Program-made: the position numbers and the translations under genes
Notes under the pieces: model-generated
Seen by the model: the letters and a program-made list of their open reading frames with translations, nothing else
Databases searched by the model: none
What the model was told of the DNA's origin: nothing
In this document: positions 28,313-37,352 of the stretch, one piece after another
How positions within the stretch are numbered: position 1 is the first letter of the stretch
Layout: every line of letters starts with the position of its first letter
Source of the DNA: Planktothrix serta PCC 8927
Lineage (GTDB): Bacteria; Cyanobacteriota; Cyanobacteriia; Cyanobacteriales; Microcoleaceae
Assembly (NCBI RefSeq): GCF_900010725.2
Contig: NZ_LR734869.1
Coordinates: forward strand, 216,321-280,320
Direction of reading: 5' to 3'
Length of the DNA stretch: 64,000 nt

Positions 28313-29086
28313 TTAATTTTTCAGGTTTTCTAACCCTTGGGTCACTTTAGCAGACTCAATGCGATCGCCTTGTTTAATTTGATCGACAACATCCATCCCA
28401 TCCGTAACATAACCAAAAACGGCATAACTACCATCGAGAAAGGCTAAATCCGCCAACGCAAAATAGAATTGAGAGGAAGCGGAATCTGGGAATTGAGAAC
28501 GGGCCATTGCCACTGCCCCGCGAGTGTGGGATAAAACGGGTGCTGCTTTAATGCGAGCGCTTTCCAACGTTTTACTATAAATAGGCTGTTCTGCCCCTTT
28601 GGGCTTAATTTCTAAGGGGATCATCCGTTCTTTAGAAGTAGCCGGATCAATAAATCCGCCCGTACCTAATCTAGCACTAGGAAATTTAGGATCTTTACTT
28701 TGAGGATCGCCGCCTTGAACAACGAAGGGTTGGGGGTCACGGACAACCCGATGAAAAGCCAGACCATCATAAACCCCTTTATTAACAAGATCGACAAAGT
28801 TTCCGGCGGTAATCGGGGCATTAGTCCCATCAATTTCAATCGTAATCGGCGATCCGTTGACCGTCATTACTACCGTTGCTTTTCCGTTTAATTGGGGTGA
28901 ATTTGCCATAGGTTGAGTTAAAGTTGGAGAACTAGGAGGAACGGTCGGATCAGCAGAGAGATTATCTTGAGTTTGGGTTTCGGCGGAAGTTGTATTAGAA
29001 CCACAGCCAGCAACGATTAACACACAAATGAGAAGTAAGGGTAAAAACCAGTGCTGTGTGTTGAATTTTTTCATCTTCAGTTTCAA
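28313..29086 (-). CDS. Cyclophilin-type peptidyl-prolyl isomerase, lipoprotein
   Basis: 257 residues. A lipoprotein signal ends in LIVAGC, so the mature protein is anchored at Cys27 or so. After a low-complexity linker, the cyclophilin domain (about 65-250) has GNFVDLVNKGVYDGLAFHRV, VQGGDP, MARSQFPDSASSQFYF and a FGYVTDG end. It would assist protein folding outside the plasma membrane or in the lumen. It is followed downstream by the ketoacyl synthase, 144 bases away, on the same strand. Confidence 0.92.
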   Translation of the reverse strand: MKLKMKKFNTQHWFLPLLLICVLIVAGCGSNTTSAETQTQDNLSADPTVPPSSPTLTQPMANSPQLNGKATVVMTVNGSPITIEIDGTNAPITAGNFVDLVNKGVYDGLAFHRVVRDPQPFVVQGGDPQSKDPKFPSARLGTGGFIDPATSKERMIPLEIKPKGAEQPIYSKTLESARIKAAPVLSHTRGAVAMARSQFPDSASSQFYFALADLAFLDGSYAVFGYVTDGMDVVDQIKQGDRIESAKVTQGLENLKN

Positions 29087-29108
29087 TTTTTTTGTGCAGT
29101 CGGATATC

Positions 29109-29675
29109 CTAAAGCCCTTCTAAGGGGACTTGTAAAAATTTAGCTAATTCTGCCCCTTGGTTTTCCACATCAGACAGTGGTAGAGGTTGGCCGACACGGG
29201 TTAAGGGGATTTCCCGACGGTCTTTAAGTTTGAGATACAAAGCTCGACGGGGGTTGAGACCATCTTTGATATCTACCCGAACCGATTGAACCTGATTGAT
29301 GTTGCAATTGAATTCAACTTTGCGGTTTTTGCCCGGAAAACCCCATCGGAAAATATTAACTTTCCCCGTTTCCCGATTAAATTCATTGTATCCGCCGCCT
29401 AAGTCCCCCAGAATCACTAACCATAAATATAAAGCTAGTAACAAAGCTGCGGCTCCATATAGACCCATGACAATACCTTGAGGGATAAAAATCAGTTGGG
29501 TCGGATCGGCGAAGGGTAAAAGATTAACTTTCAAATAGCTAGAAATACCGGATAAGAGAAAACCGGTGCCACCAATCGTGATCACACTGGCCCACCAGTA
29601 GTTACTGAAGCGACGGGAACCCGTAACTTTCTTATAAAGGATTTGACTCGTTGTGGTCTTTGTTTGGGTACTCAT
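29109..29675 (-). CDS. ycf4: Photosystem I assembly protein Ycf4
   Basis: 188 residues from the ATG at 29675; a longer frame from 29708 adds 11 residues not typical of Ycf4. Two membrane helices ([19 protein letters not shown], and [22 protein letters not shown]) precede a stromal domain with [24 protein letters not shown] and the C-terminal [17 protein letters not shown]. It helps assemble photosystem I in thylakoids. It is divergent from psbD. Confidence 0.95.
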   Translation of the reverse strand: MSTQTKTTTSQILYKKVTGSRRFSNYWWASVITIGGTGFLLSGISSYLKVNLLPFADPTQLIFIPQGIVMGLYGAAALLLALYLWLVILGDLGGGYNEFNRETGKVNIFRWGFPGKNRKVEFNCNINQVQSVRVDIKDGLNPRRALYLKLKDRREIPLTRVGQPLPLSDVENQGAELAKFLQVPLEGL

Positions 29676-29708
29676 GAAACTCAGAATGTGAATCTTTACA
29701 GTCAACAC

Positions 29709-30017
29709 CTTTGCAAAAATTGTTAACTGTAATATATAGTTATGTTAACTTGCTTAACAGTCTACCGCTAAATGTCCCCCGGTTAAACGAGGGCAATAAA
29801 CTGTAGGTTGAAAGCATCCGACCAATTGCTGAACAGTTTGTCCTGCAAGGGAAAGAAACTGTTTTGTCAGACCTTCGGCCGAACTCAGTTCGGATTTGTT
29901 TCTACAAAAGGTCAAACCAGTGAAACGGTCAACCCCAGCAAAAATCGGGATACCGATTGATTGCGGGGTACTTCACAAAGGATAATGTTTTAGATAACCC
30001 AAGAGGATCGTTCTGAA
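29709..30017 (+). promoter_or_regulatory. psbD/ycf4 divergent promoter and psbD leader
   Basis: About 300 bases. A perfect hairpin CCGAACT-C-AGTTCGG lies near 29878-29893 and TTAAC-rich motifs cluster at 29722-29760. AGAGGATC at 30002-30009 supplies a ribosome site for psbD. The size and hairpin suggest a structured psbD 5' leader; light-dependent control is expected from the gene, not shown by sequence. Confidence 0.5.
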
Positions 30018-31076
30018 ATGACTATAGCAGTCGAACGGCCGCAAGTTGAGAGAGGATGGTTTGACGTCCTCGATGACTGGCTAAAACGCGATCGCTTCGT
30101 CTTCGTGGGTTGGTCAGGAGTTCTGTTGTTCCCCTGTGCTTACCTAGCTCTTGGTGGCTGGTTAACCGGAACAACCTTTGTGACTTCCTGGTACACCCAC
30201 GGTTTAGCAAGCTCTTATTTAGAAGGCTGTAACTTCTTAACAGCCGCCGTTAGTACCCCCGCCAACAGCTTAGGACATTCCTTGCTGTTTCTCTGGGGGC
30301 CTGAAGCTCAGTGGGACTTTACCCGTTGGTGTCAACTGGGCGGTCTGTGGACATTTGTAGCTCTACACGGTGCTTTCGCGCTGATCGGCTTTTGTCTGCG
30401 TCAGTTGGAAATTGCTCGTTTAGTGGGCATTCGTCCTTACAACGCCATTGCCTTTACTGGGCCGATTGCGGTATTTGTCAGTGTGTTTCTGATGTACCCC
30501 TTGGGTCAGTCGGGCTGGTTCTTTGGCCCTAGCTTTGGGGTGGCGGGGATCTTCCGTTTCATCCTGTTCCTGCAAGGCTTCCATAACTGGACGCTGAACC
30601 CCTTCCACATGATGGGAGTGGCTGGAATTCTGGGTGGTGCGCTGTTGTGCGCCATTCACGGAGCGACGGTAGAAAATACCCTGTTTGAAGATGGCGACAA
30701 AGCCAATACCTTCCGGGCTTTTGAACCGACTCAATCGGAAGAAACCTATTCGATGGTGACCGCCAACCGTTTTTGGTCACAAATTTTCGGGATTGCTTTT
30801 TCTAACAAACGTTGGTTACACTTCTTCATGTTATTCGTGCCTGTCACGGGTCTGTGGATGAGTTCTATCGGCATTGTTGGTTTGGCTCTAAACCTACGCG
30901 CTTATGATTTCGTCTCCCAAGAATTACGGGCAGCCGAAGATCCTGAATTTGAAACGTTCTATACCAAGAACATTCTGTTAAATGAAGGTCTGCGGGCTTG
31001 GATGGCGCCTTCGGATCAACCCCACGAAAACTTTATTTTCCCTGAGGAGGTATTACCGCGTGGTAACGCTCTCTAA
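30018..31076 (+). CDS. psbD: Photosystem II D2 reaction-centre protein
   Basis: 352 residues, the normal D2 length. D2 binds reaction-centre chlorophylls, the plastoquinone QA and the non-haem iron. Visible hallmarks: [11 protein letters not shown], the HGAFALIGF helix, [15 protein letters not shown] with the chlorophyll His, [17 protein letters not shown] and the C-terminus RGNAL. Five membrane helices are evident. The N-terminus ([15 protein letters not shown]) departs slightly from the usual cyanobacterial sequence. Codon use is enriched in C-ending codons, as in highly expressed genes. It overlaps psbC by 17 bases. Confidence 0.98.
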   Translation: MTIAVERPQVERGWFDVLDDWLKRDRFVFVGWSGVLLFPCAYLALGGWLTGTTFVTSWYTHGLASSYLEGCNFLTAAVSTPANSLGHSLLFLWGPEAQWDFTRWCQLGGLWTFVALHGAFALIGFCLRQLEIARLVGIRPYNAIAFTGPIAVFVSVFLMYPLGQSGWFFGPSFGVAGIFRFILFLQGFHNWTLNPFHMMGVAGILGGALLCAIHGATVENTLFEDGDKANTFRAFEPTQSEETYSMVTANRFWSQIFGIAFSNKRWLHFFMLFVPVTGLWMSSIGIVGLALNLRAYDFVSQELRAAEDPEFETFYTKNILLNEGLRAWMAPSDQPHENFIFPEEVLPRGNAL

Positions 31077-32442
31077 TACTTCTTATATCGGCGGCCGTGA
31101 CCAAGATTCCACTGGATTTGCTTGGTGGGCGGGTAACGCTCGTCTGATTAATTTGTCTGGTAAATTGCTGGGCGCACACGTTGCTCACGCTGGTTTGATC
31201 GTGTTCTGGGCTGGGGCAATGACCCTATTTGAAGTGGCTCACTTCATTCCTGAAAAGCCCATGTATGAACAAGGCGCGATCCTGATCCCCCACATGGCGA
31301 CCCTCGGATGGGGTGTTGGCCCTGGTGGTGAAGTGATTGATGTCTTCCCCTATTTTGTGATTGGGGTTCTGCACTTAATCTCCTCTGCGGTTCTGGGTTT
31401 AGGCGGCATCTATCACGCCGTTCGTGGGCCTGAAGTCTTAGAAGAATATTCTTCCTTCTTTGGCTACGACTGGAAAGACAAAAACCAAATGACCAATATT
31501 ATCGGGTATCACCTGATTCTGTTAGGTCTGGGTGCTTTCCTGCTCGTGTTCAAAGCCATGTCCTTTGGCGGTGTCTATGACACTTGGGCACCCGGTGGTG
31601 GTGATGTTCGCATCATTACCAACCCTACCCTCAACCCAGGAGCGATCTTTGGTTATCTAACTAAAGCTCCCTTTGGTGGAGAAGGTTGGATCATCGGTGT
31701 TGACAACATGGAAGACATCATCGGTGGTCACATCTGGATTGGTCTGATCTGCATTGCTGGCGGTATCTGGCACATCCTCACCAAACCGTTTGGTTGGGCG
31801 CGTCGGGCTTTCATCTGGTCTGGAGAAGCTTATCTGTCCTACAGTTTAGGCGCTCTGTCCCTGATGGGCTTTATCGCCGCTTCTTATGTTTGGTTCAATA
31901 ACACCGCTTATCCGAGCGAGTTCTACGGCCCCACAAACGCTGAATCTTCTCAGGCTCAGTCCTTTGTGTTCTTAGTCCGTGACCAAAAACTCGGTGCAAA
32001 TATCGGTTCGGCTCAAGGCCCGACAGGTCTGGGTAAATACCTGATGCGTTCTCCGACGGGAGAAATCATCTTTGGTGGTGAAACCATGCGCTTCTGGGAT
32101 TTCCGTGGCCCTTGGTTAGAGCCACTGCGGGGCCCCAACGGTCTTGATCTCAACAAACTGAAAAACGATATCCAACCTTGGCAAATTCGTCGCGCTTCTG
32201 AGTACATGACTCACGCTCCTAACGGTTCTATTAACTCCGTGGGCGGGATCATTACCGAAGCTCAAGGGTTTAACTATGTTAACCCCCGTGCTTGGTTGGC
32301 TGGTTTCCACTTCATCGTGGGCTTCTTCTTCTTGGTTGGTCACTTATGGCACGCAGGTCGCGCTCGTGCTGCGGTGGCTGGTTTTGAGAAAGGCATTGAC
32401 CGGGAATCGGAAGCTGTACTTTCTATGCCTAGCTTAGACTAA
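31060..32442 (+). CDS. psbC: Photosystem II CP43 chlorophyll apoprotein
   Basis: 460 residues from GTG 31060, which lies inside the psbD end; GAGGAGG at 31044-31050 is its ribosome site, the standard psbD-psbC arrangement. A longer frame from 30982 would be spurious. Six-helix core antenna: [45 protein letters not shown], and [14 protein letters not shown], whose Glu and Arg contact the Mn cluster. It ends [12 protein letters not shown]. Translation is probably coupled to psbD. Confidence 0.98.
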   Translation: MVTLSNTSYIGGRDQDSTGFAWWAGNARLINLSGKLLGAHVAHAGLIVFWAGAMTLFEVAHFIPEKPMYEQGAILIPHMATLGWGVGPGGEVIDVFPYFVIGVLHLISSAVLGLGGIYHAVRGPEVLEEYSSFFGYDWKDKNQMTNIIGYHLILLGLGAFLLVFKAMSFGGVYDTWAPGGGDVRIITNPTLNPGAIFGYLTKAPFGGEGWIIGVDNMEDIIGGHIWIGLICIAGGIWHILTKPFGWARRAFIWSGEAYLSYSLGALSLMGFIAASYVWFNNTAYPSEFYGPTNAESSQAQSFVFLVRDQKLGANIGSAQGPTGLGKYLMRSPTGEIIFGGETMRFWDFRGPWLEPLRGPNGLDLNKLKNDIQPWQIRRASEYMTHAPNGSINSVGGIITEAQGFNYVNPRAWLAGFHFIVGFFFLVGHLWHAGRARAAVAGFEKGIDRESEAVLSMPSLD

Positions 32443-32485
32443 GGTTTAACTTTGGCTCTGATTAAAGCTTAGATTGTTAATTAAA

Positions 32486-32518
32486 CACCCTGCCTGATTT
32501 TTCAGGTGGGGTTTTTTA
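32486..32518 (+). terminator. Terminator of the psbDC operon
   Basis: CACCC-TG-CCTGA-TTTT-TCAGG-TGGGG followed by TTTTTT, 44 bases after the psbC stop. The stem has a small bulge; the T-run is clear. Confidence 0.88.
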
Positions 32519-32540
32519 TATCAGAAAGCGCGAGATCTAT

Positions 32541-32768
32541 CTAAGCAGGTTGACAAAAGCGACCTGTAACTCGCTCATATTCATCTTCTAGTAACCACAT
32601 TTGGCTTTCTTCGTAAGTCTCGCTAGTAAAAATAGTTTTATAGTTTTGTGCAGGATTTTGAATAGAGAATTTACCCGACTGTTCTTTAATTAACATCAAA
32701 ATATAAGGGGGAGAAAGCCAAGGATCAACCCAGATTTCCGCAAACTCCCATTCTAGTTCTAAATTCAT
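32541..32768 (-). CDS. Small hypothetical protein
   Basis: 75 residues: acidic and aromatic (LELEWEFAEIWVDPWLSPPY, then ...EESQMWLLEDEYERVTGRF). No family recognised; it is plausible as a conserved cyanobacterial small protein. It follows the VapBC-like pair by 9 bases on the same strand and could be in its transcript. Confidence 0.55.
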   Translation of the reverse strand: MNLELEWEFAEIWVDPWLSPPYILMLIKEQSGKFSIQNPAQNYKTIFTSETYEESQMWLLEDEYERVTGRFCQPA

Positions 32769-32777
32769 AGCAGGGGG

Positions 32778-33185
32778 TTATAAAATTTTGAAAGGATTGA
32801 CGATTTTTAGACCATCAATAGCTGAGTACCCAAAATCCTCCGTATAGAGAGTTTGAACATTCGCTTCCAAGCAGGCTGCAACCACCATTGAATCCCAGTG
32901 AGACAAACTAAAACGACCCATTAAGTCCTCAGCACGATCAATCACAGCCCAAGTTGGCAAGGCTGTGTACCAAACCTGTTGTAAGTCTCGAATATATTGA
33001 TAGGCTTGCCCTCTGTTATACCCTAGAGGCTCTAGCTTACGACTGGCAGCCAAATACTCACAGGCAACCTGCCAAATTAAAACCCCATTTGTTAGGGAAG
33101 ATACCAAAGAAACCGCAATTGCTTGTTTATCAGGATCGCGCGGATCATTGACATAAATTAAAATATTTGTGTCAACGGCGTTCAT
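32778..33185 (-). CDS. PIN-domain ribonuclease toxin (VapC-like)
   Basis: About 135 residues from the ATG at 33185; the family N-terminus MNAVDTNILIYV fixes this start. The acidic PIN residues are present: Asp in VDTNILIY, Glu in ACEYL, Asp in HWDSMVVAA and Asp in LYTEDFG. VapC toxins cleave RNA, often initiator tRNA. It overlaps its antitoxin gene by 14 bases, showing an intact pair. Confidence 0.88.
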   Translation of the reverse strand: MNAVDTNILIYVNDPRDPDKQAIAVSLVSSLTNGVLIWQVACEYLAASRKLEPLGYNRGQAYQYIRDLQQVWYTALPTWAVIDRAEDLMGRFSLSHWDSMVVAACLEANVQTLYTEDFGYSAIDGLKIVNPFKIL

Positions 33186-33414
33186 GCAACATATCCCGTG
33201 TAAACCGAGGGGAATTAGAAGGAATAGGATTTTGTTGCATCCTCTCCACAAGTTGCTTTAGAAAATTCTGTCTAGTGCCAATGTCAGTGATCTGGGGTGG
33301 AATGACTTGGGGTGATTGCACAAAAAGCTCAACTTCAACCCCTTCAGGTAAGTTACAGGGGTTTTTAAGAATAAATGTGCCATTACGATAAATTGCTTTC
33401 AAAGCTTGAGGCAT
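33172..33414 (-). CDS. Antitoxin of the PIN toxin (DUF104/AF2212-like)
   Basis: 80 residues from MPQALKAIYRNGTFILKNPC (an ATG six bases earlier is also possible). The pattern AIYRNGTF...NLPEGVEVELFV is the DUF104/AF2212-like antitoxin start, a short beta-rich domain, followed by a polar tail that should wrap the toxin. It precedes and overlaps the PIN toxin gene. Such pairs autoregulate. Confidence 0.82.
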   Translation of the reverse strand: MPQALKAIYRNGTFILKNPCNLPEGVEVELFVQSPQVIPPQITDIGTRQNFLKQLVERMQQNPIPSNSPRFTRDMLHERR

Positions 33415-33436
33415 AATCATACTAAAGTGAATCTAG

Positions 33437-34165
33437 GGTCATAGCATTTCAGGGCCACTAGATTCTCATTATAGTTTAGATTTTGTTCTGCTGATTGTAA
33501 TCATCCTCGACGACTTCCAAGACACCTTAACCCCCCGTCAATTCGTCGGAAACTACCTGTCAGAATATGAAAATTATGGTAAACTGTTAACCGAAATTGG
33601 CAGATCTGCCCATAATAGTTGTCTCCTCCTCCTCAGTTGGGAACAACCCATCGAAATCGCCAACCTAGAAACCGAAAACCGCTATTGTAAAACCCTACAA
33701 CTTCAAGGGTTAGGTCAAGCCGCAACACAACTTCTAGCGGACAGAAAACTCACAGACCAACACAAATGGTCAGAACTCATTCAACGTTATAGCGGCAACC
33801 CCCTCTGGTTAAATATTATTGCTTCTACGATCAAAGATTTATTTAATGACAGTGTTGAGCAATTTTTATCCTATAAAACTCTATTTTTAGGAGATTTAGA
33901 ACCTTTGATTAAACAACATTATCAACGGTTATCCGAATCTGAACAACTTCTGATGTTGTGGTTAGCTAACCAAGATAAAACAGTCAATATTTTGAGTAAA
34001 CCTACAGAATTTTCATCTGATACCGATTTTTTAAGGGCGATACAATCTTTAAAAAAACGGGGTTTAATTCAACAAGCCAGGAACAATAAAGAATCTTGCT
34101 GGAGTCTTGAACCTGTGATTAAAGAATATATGAAAAACCAATCTTTGAGTCATAGCAAACGTTAA
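33437..34165 (+). pseudogene. NB-ARC/STAND ATPase remnant
   Basis: The frame is open from 33437 to the TAA at 34163 but has no good start, and the P-loop half is missing. It reads IILDDFQDTLTPRQFVGNYL, then SCLLLLSWEQPIEIA, RYSGNPLWLNIIASTIKDLF and LSESEQLLMLWLANQ, matching the second half of the NB-ARC domain and the winged helix of cyanobacterial NB-ARC repeat proteins. The C-terminal repeat region is also absent. It is a 5'-truncated fossil; a TTG-initiated 86-codon piece (33905) might still be read. Confidence 0.8.
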
Positions 34166-34283
34166 AGAGATTGACTGTTAGTGCGTGTGCCGCGATGGAG
34201 AACCCTACAGTATTTTATTATATAATTTCTATAGATGGATAATTAGCGTTTACTTTGTATATTTTTTCAACCTGGGAAGATTT

Positions 34284-34412
34284 ATGATCATCGATCAAAT
34301 CATGGAAGAACTCCAAGATATTCCTGAAGATAAACTGGCAGAAATTTATAACATAATTCAGGATTTTCGTTTAAGGTTAAATCCTGAAAACTCCCAACCT
34401 CTTCTACATTAA
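34284..34412 (+). pseudogene. Truncated small antitoxin-like gene
   Basis: The ATG at 34284 gives 42 residues: MIIDQIMEELQDIPEDKLAE, then IYNIIQDFRLRLNPEN and SQPLLH. The IPEDKLAEIYNIIQDF segment resembles DUF2281-type antitoxins, which normally run 60-80 residues. It is antisense to the end of the PIN frame at 34300-34635, and both lose their expected 3' parts at about 34400, consistent with a deletion junction. Confidence 0.55.
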
Positions 34413-34635
34413 TTTTAATAGTAGCTTCCTTAACAATATCTAACCATTTTTGCTTGACTGGATCACTTAATTTAAGTTTCGGACGATTTAAAACCTGGCG
34501 ATACTCATGTAAAATTGCTTCTGATACAATCCAATCCCAGTCATCGCTGGCTACAATAAAATCAATTGTGTGTTCTGGTTTTCCATCGGCAATGGTAGCA
34601 GAAATTAAAACATTTGTATCAATAATAATCTTCAT
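34300..34635 (-). pseudogene. Truncated PIN-family toxin
   Basis: The N-terminus MKIIIDTNVLISATIADGKP, then DWIVSEAILHEYRQVLNRPK and an EATIKINVEE stretch, matches COG1569-type PIN toxins (about 140 residues). After about residue 80 the similarity stops and the frame reads antisense through the antitoxin fragment (QDLTLNENPELCYKFLP...). The two C-terminal catalytic Asp regions (KDAKF, TGDKD) are lost, so activity is unlikely. Its own antitoxin gene overlaps upstream by 4 bases. Confidence 0.72.
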
Positions 34636-34991
34636 TCTCTGATTCTCACTGCCTCAATTTCTGCTGCAATTTCTGCTTCCGATAAAGGATTGTCCGTGTG
34701 TAATTCTTGGATTTCTCGGCACAACTCGCTGAACCTTTGCGCTAGAGCTACTTTAGCTGGATTTTCGGGTGTATTTTTCCTCAACTCCCTAATTGTTTTA
34801 AGCTTTTCTTCTAGCAAATTTTGAGCGACTTCTCCTTGTACAATAGAAATATCTATGCTTTCTTGAGTGGAATTTTTATTGACTTTTTCAATGCTAATTA
34901 CATCTCCTTCTCTGCTAATTTCAACCTCATCTAAACCTGCCAAAAAATATGGGGGAATGACCAGACCATTTTCAGTGACTCTTAATCTCAT
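34632..34991 (-). CDS. Antitoxin partner of the truncated PIN gene
   Basis: 119 residues: an N-terminal AbrB/SpoVT-like strand set (MRLRVTENGLVIPPYFLAGL, then EVEISREGDVISIEKVN) and a helical C-terminal half (LLEEKLKTIRELRKNTPENPAK...). It overlaps the PIN start as ATGA, a typical antitoxin-toxin order. Because the toxin is truncated, this is likely an orphan antitoxin. Confidence 0.65.
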   Translation of the reverse strand: MRLRVTENGLVIPPYFLAGLDEVEISREGDVISIEKVNKNSTQESIDISIVQGEVAQNLLEEKLKTIRELRKNTPENPAKVALAQRFSELCREIQELHTDNPLSEAEIAAEIEAVRIRE

Positions 34992-35084
34992 TTTTTTTCT
35001 ACCTTTTTTCGCTACATCTCACGCCTCACCTTACACTTCACAGTTGGTGCGTGCGCTGCGCTTACACACCCTACAATTATCCTA

Positions 35085-35753
35085 TCAACGTAACAGAATA
35101 ATCCAAGTTTCTGGCCCAACAACGCCATCGGATTTTAGTTTATATTCGGTTTGAGCGGCTTTAACAGCTAATTGGGTTTCCGGGCCAAATACCCCATCAA
35201 CGCCACCTTTGAGAAATCCCTTGGCTTTCAAACGTTCTTGTAAACCCGTTACCGCTATTCCTTGCATTCCCAGACGCAGAATCGGAAAACTAGGGTTATC
35301 AGGTGTAGTAGCTGCTGTTGCTGTATCCGTAGAATTACTGACAACGGCTGGCGGACAAACCGTATTATTTGTAACTGATGTAGCGGTTGGAGTCACGGGA
35401 GGAAATAAACGGTTCCAGGTTGTACTATCCGTAATTCCATTAACCGTTAACCCGGCGGCGGTTTGAAACTGAGAAACGGCCGTTGCGGTCTGTTCCGAAT
35501 AAATCCCATCAACAGCACCCTGATAATATCCTAATAATTTCAGGGTGGCTTGTAGCTCAGAAACGTCCTTTCCCTGACTCCCCATTTTCAAAACCGGACG
35601 ACTGACTTCTACGGCAATTTTTACCGGGGACAGATTCGGGGTTTGAGCAATTGCTGACGGTATCAAACTTAACCCGATAACAAACCCAGACGCTATCGAT
35701 AAATAACGGTGAATTGTGAACCGAAACTCGTAATTATTCTGTTGTTGTTGCAT
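35085..35753 (-). CDS. Secreted protein with two peptidoglycan-binding domains
   Basis: 222 residues from the ATG at 35753, preceded by GGAGGA; an upstream in-frame start at 35897 would overlap the M16 gene and is rejected. A signal peptide (SIASGFVIGLSLIPSAIAQ) is followed by two PG_binding_1 repeats: LKMGSQGKDVSELQATLKLL...GIYSEQTATAVSQFQ and LRLGMQGIAVTGLQERLKAK...GVFGPETQLAVKAAQ. A Thr/Pro linker separates them. No catalytic domain is present, so it is a wall-binding accessory protein. Confidence 0.88.
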   Translation of the reverse strand: MQQQQNNYEFRFTIHRYLSIASGFVIGLSLIPSAIAQTPNLSPVKIAVEVSRPVLKMGSQGKDVSELQATLKLLGYYQGAVDGIYSEQTATAVSQFQTAAGLTVNGITDSTTWNRLFPPVTPTATSVTNNTVCPPAVVSNSTDTATAATTPDNPSFPILRLGMQGIAVTGLQERLKAKGFLKGGVDGVFGPETQLAVKAAQTEYKLKSDGVVGPETWIILLR

Positions 35754-35841
35754 AACAATCCTCCTCCCACTCTCAATTGAGGGATTTCTGCTTCCCATTG
35801 AACCTTGAAGGTAATTGTACCAGTGCAGGGAAGCAGAAAAC

Positions 35842-37122
35842 CTAGGACTGGGAACCCACAAAGGCTGCTGGGCCAACGACGGATAGATAAGGTTCAATAA
35901 AATAGTGGTGAGCGACTCGCAAAGCTTCCTCTGAAGTCACGGCGGAAATATTAGTCTGAAATTCCGTATCAAATTCCATCCCTAACCCTAAACATTCATA
36001 CCAGCCATAGATTTGCGCCAGTTGGGAGTTAGTTTGTTTTCCTAAAGCATATTGACCCAAGAGCTTATTTTTAGCCACTTGTAACTCATCCGAGGTTAGG
36101 GGAATATTGACGAGACGTTCAACTTCGGAGCGTAACCCCTCAATCGCAATATCGGTATTTTCCGGCGCCGTTCCCATGTACACTACAAACTGAGACTGGT
36201 CGAGACGAGTGGGAAAAAAGGCCGATACATCATAGGCTAATCCCCGTTTTTCCCGCAATTCCACAAATAACCGACTGGATAACCCGTTTCCTAGATAGGT
36301 ATTTAAGACTTTTAAGGCAGAATAGTCTTCATTATTGACCGAACTGGTTAAATATCCCAACATAACAACGGACTGTTGGGTTTCTTGAGGGGTAATAGAA
36401 CTTTGGGGATGGGGGGTTAAGGTGGGTAAGGATAATGTCGGTAAAGGGGTTTGAGGTGCTATCCAGTCGCCAAATACCCGTTGAATTTGTTCCGCCGCCA
36501 CTTCTGGGGTAATGCGTCCGGCGATGGAGATAATTAAATTATCGGGACGAAAATAGGTTTGATGGAAGTCTTGGAGGTCATCGCGGCTGAGTTGGGAAAC
36601 GCTGGCTTCTGTTCCCAGGGTAGATAAAGCGTAGGGATGATGTTGATACATCTGGTGTCGCAGTTGTTCAAAGGCGACAGAAAAAGGTTGTTCCCGTTGA
36701 GAACGAATTCCTTGAATGGTGATGCGGCGTTCGAGTTCAATTTCTTCGACGGGAAAGGAGGGGGAACGTAATAATTGACCCGTTAAACTTAAAATATCTT
36801 GAAAATCGGAAGCAACGGTTTTTAGACTTAGTAAAAAATAATCCGTTGACGTGTCTGCATTTAATTTAGCTCCAACGGATTCAACTTGTTCGGCAATTTC
36901 TAGGGAGGAAAGTTGGTCTGTTCCTTTGGTTAATACTGCTGCTAACAGATGGGATAGTCCTGATTTTTCCTGGGGTTCCCATCGGCTTCCTGTTCGCAGA
37001 AACAGACGAGTTGCAATAATATCAGCAGCCGGATTTTCAGTTACAAGTAACACAATTCTGTTATCCAGAACTGTGCGATGAACATTGCGAATGGTAGGGG
37101 ATGGAATTAAAGTTTGGGTCAC
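35842..37122 (-). CDS. M16-family peptidase-like protein, non-catalytic
   Basis: 426 residues with two M16 domains. At the zinc site, where active members have HxxEH, this protein reads SGLSHLLAAVLTKGTD (His58 kept, Glu and second His replaced by Ala61-Ala62), so it should not be a protease. Family knowledge: such copies pair with an active M16 subunit. C-terminal motif RLFVELREKRGLAYDVSAFF is well kept. No signal peptide. No second M16 gene lies in the window. Confidence 0.85.
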   Translation of the reverse strand: MTQTLIPSPTIRNVHRTVLDNRIVLLVTENPAADIIATRLFLRTGSRWEPQEKSGLSHLLAAVLTKGTDQLSSLEIAEQVESVGAKLNADTSTDYFLLSLKTVASDFQDILSLTGQLLRSPSFPVEEIELERRITIQGIRSQREQPFSVAFEQLRHQMYQHHPYALSTLGTEASVSQLSRDDLQDFHQTYFRPDNLIISIAGRITPEVAAEQIQRVFGDWIAPQTPLPTLSLPTLTPHPQSSITPQETQQSVVMLGYLTSSVNNEDYSALKVLNTYLGNGLSSRLFVELREKRGLAYDVSAFFPTRLDQSQFVVYMGTAPENTDIAIEGLRSEVERLVNIPLTSDELQVAKNKLLGQYALGKQTNSQLAQIYGWYECLGLGMEFDTEFQTNISAVTSEEALRVAHHYFIEPYLSVVGPAAFVGSQS

Positions 37123-37315
37123 AGTTCCTCTGTTTTCCTTTGATAGTTGGGGGTTTAGATCGGCACTATTGCATCTTTTAGCACAAATTGACCCATTATG
37201 TAATCCGTGATTGTTCGGAATTATTTTTTGATGTTGAACATCGGTATAACTTCATAACCTAAAATTCTCTGTAATATTACTGTTGTTTAGGATACACTGT
37301 TATTGTTTGTTAACT

Positions 37316-37352
37316 ATTAACAGACAACAGTTAACAGTTAACAGTTAACAAT
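37316..37352. repeat. AACAGTT tandem repeat
   Basis: Several AACAGTT(A) units just downstream of mnmA. The same ACAGTTAAC/AGTCAACGG motif family occurs near 3460 and 5140. Confidence 0.7.

Noticed and set aside
29676-29708. Eleven-residue extension of Ycf4
   Set aside because: Ycf4 proteins start near MSTQT-like residues; the extension overlaps the divergent promoter region.
30420-30734. Minus-strand frames inside psbD
   Set aside because: They are antisense shadows of a highly conserved, high-GC gene.
30982-31059. Longer psbC start upstream of the GTG
   Set aside because: This would duplicate psbD coding DNA in another frame. The GTG at 31060 with GAGGAGG before it gives the normal CP43 N-terminus.
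35754-35897. N-terminal extension of the peptidoglycan-binding protein
   Set aside because: It would overlap the M16 gene and hide the signal peptide. The ATG at 35753 has GGAGGA and begins directly before a signal sequence.
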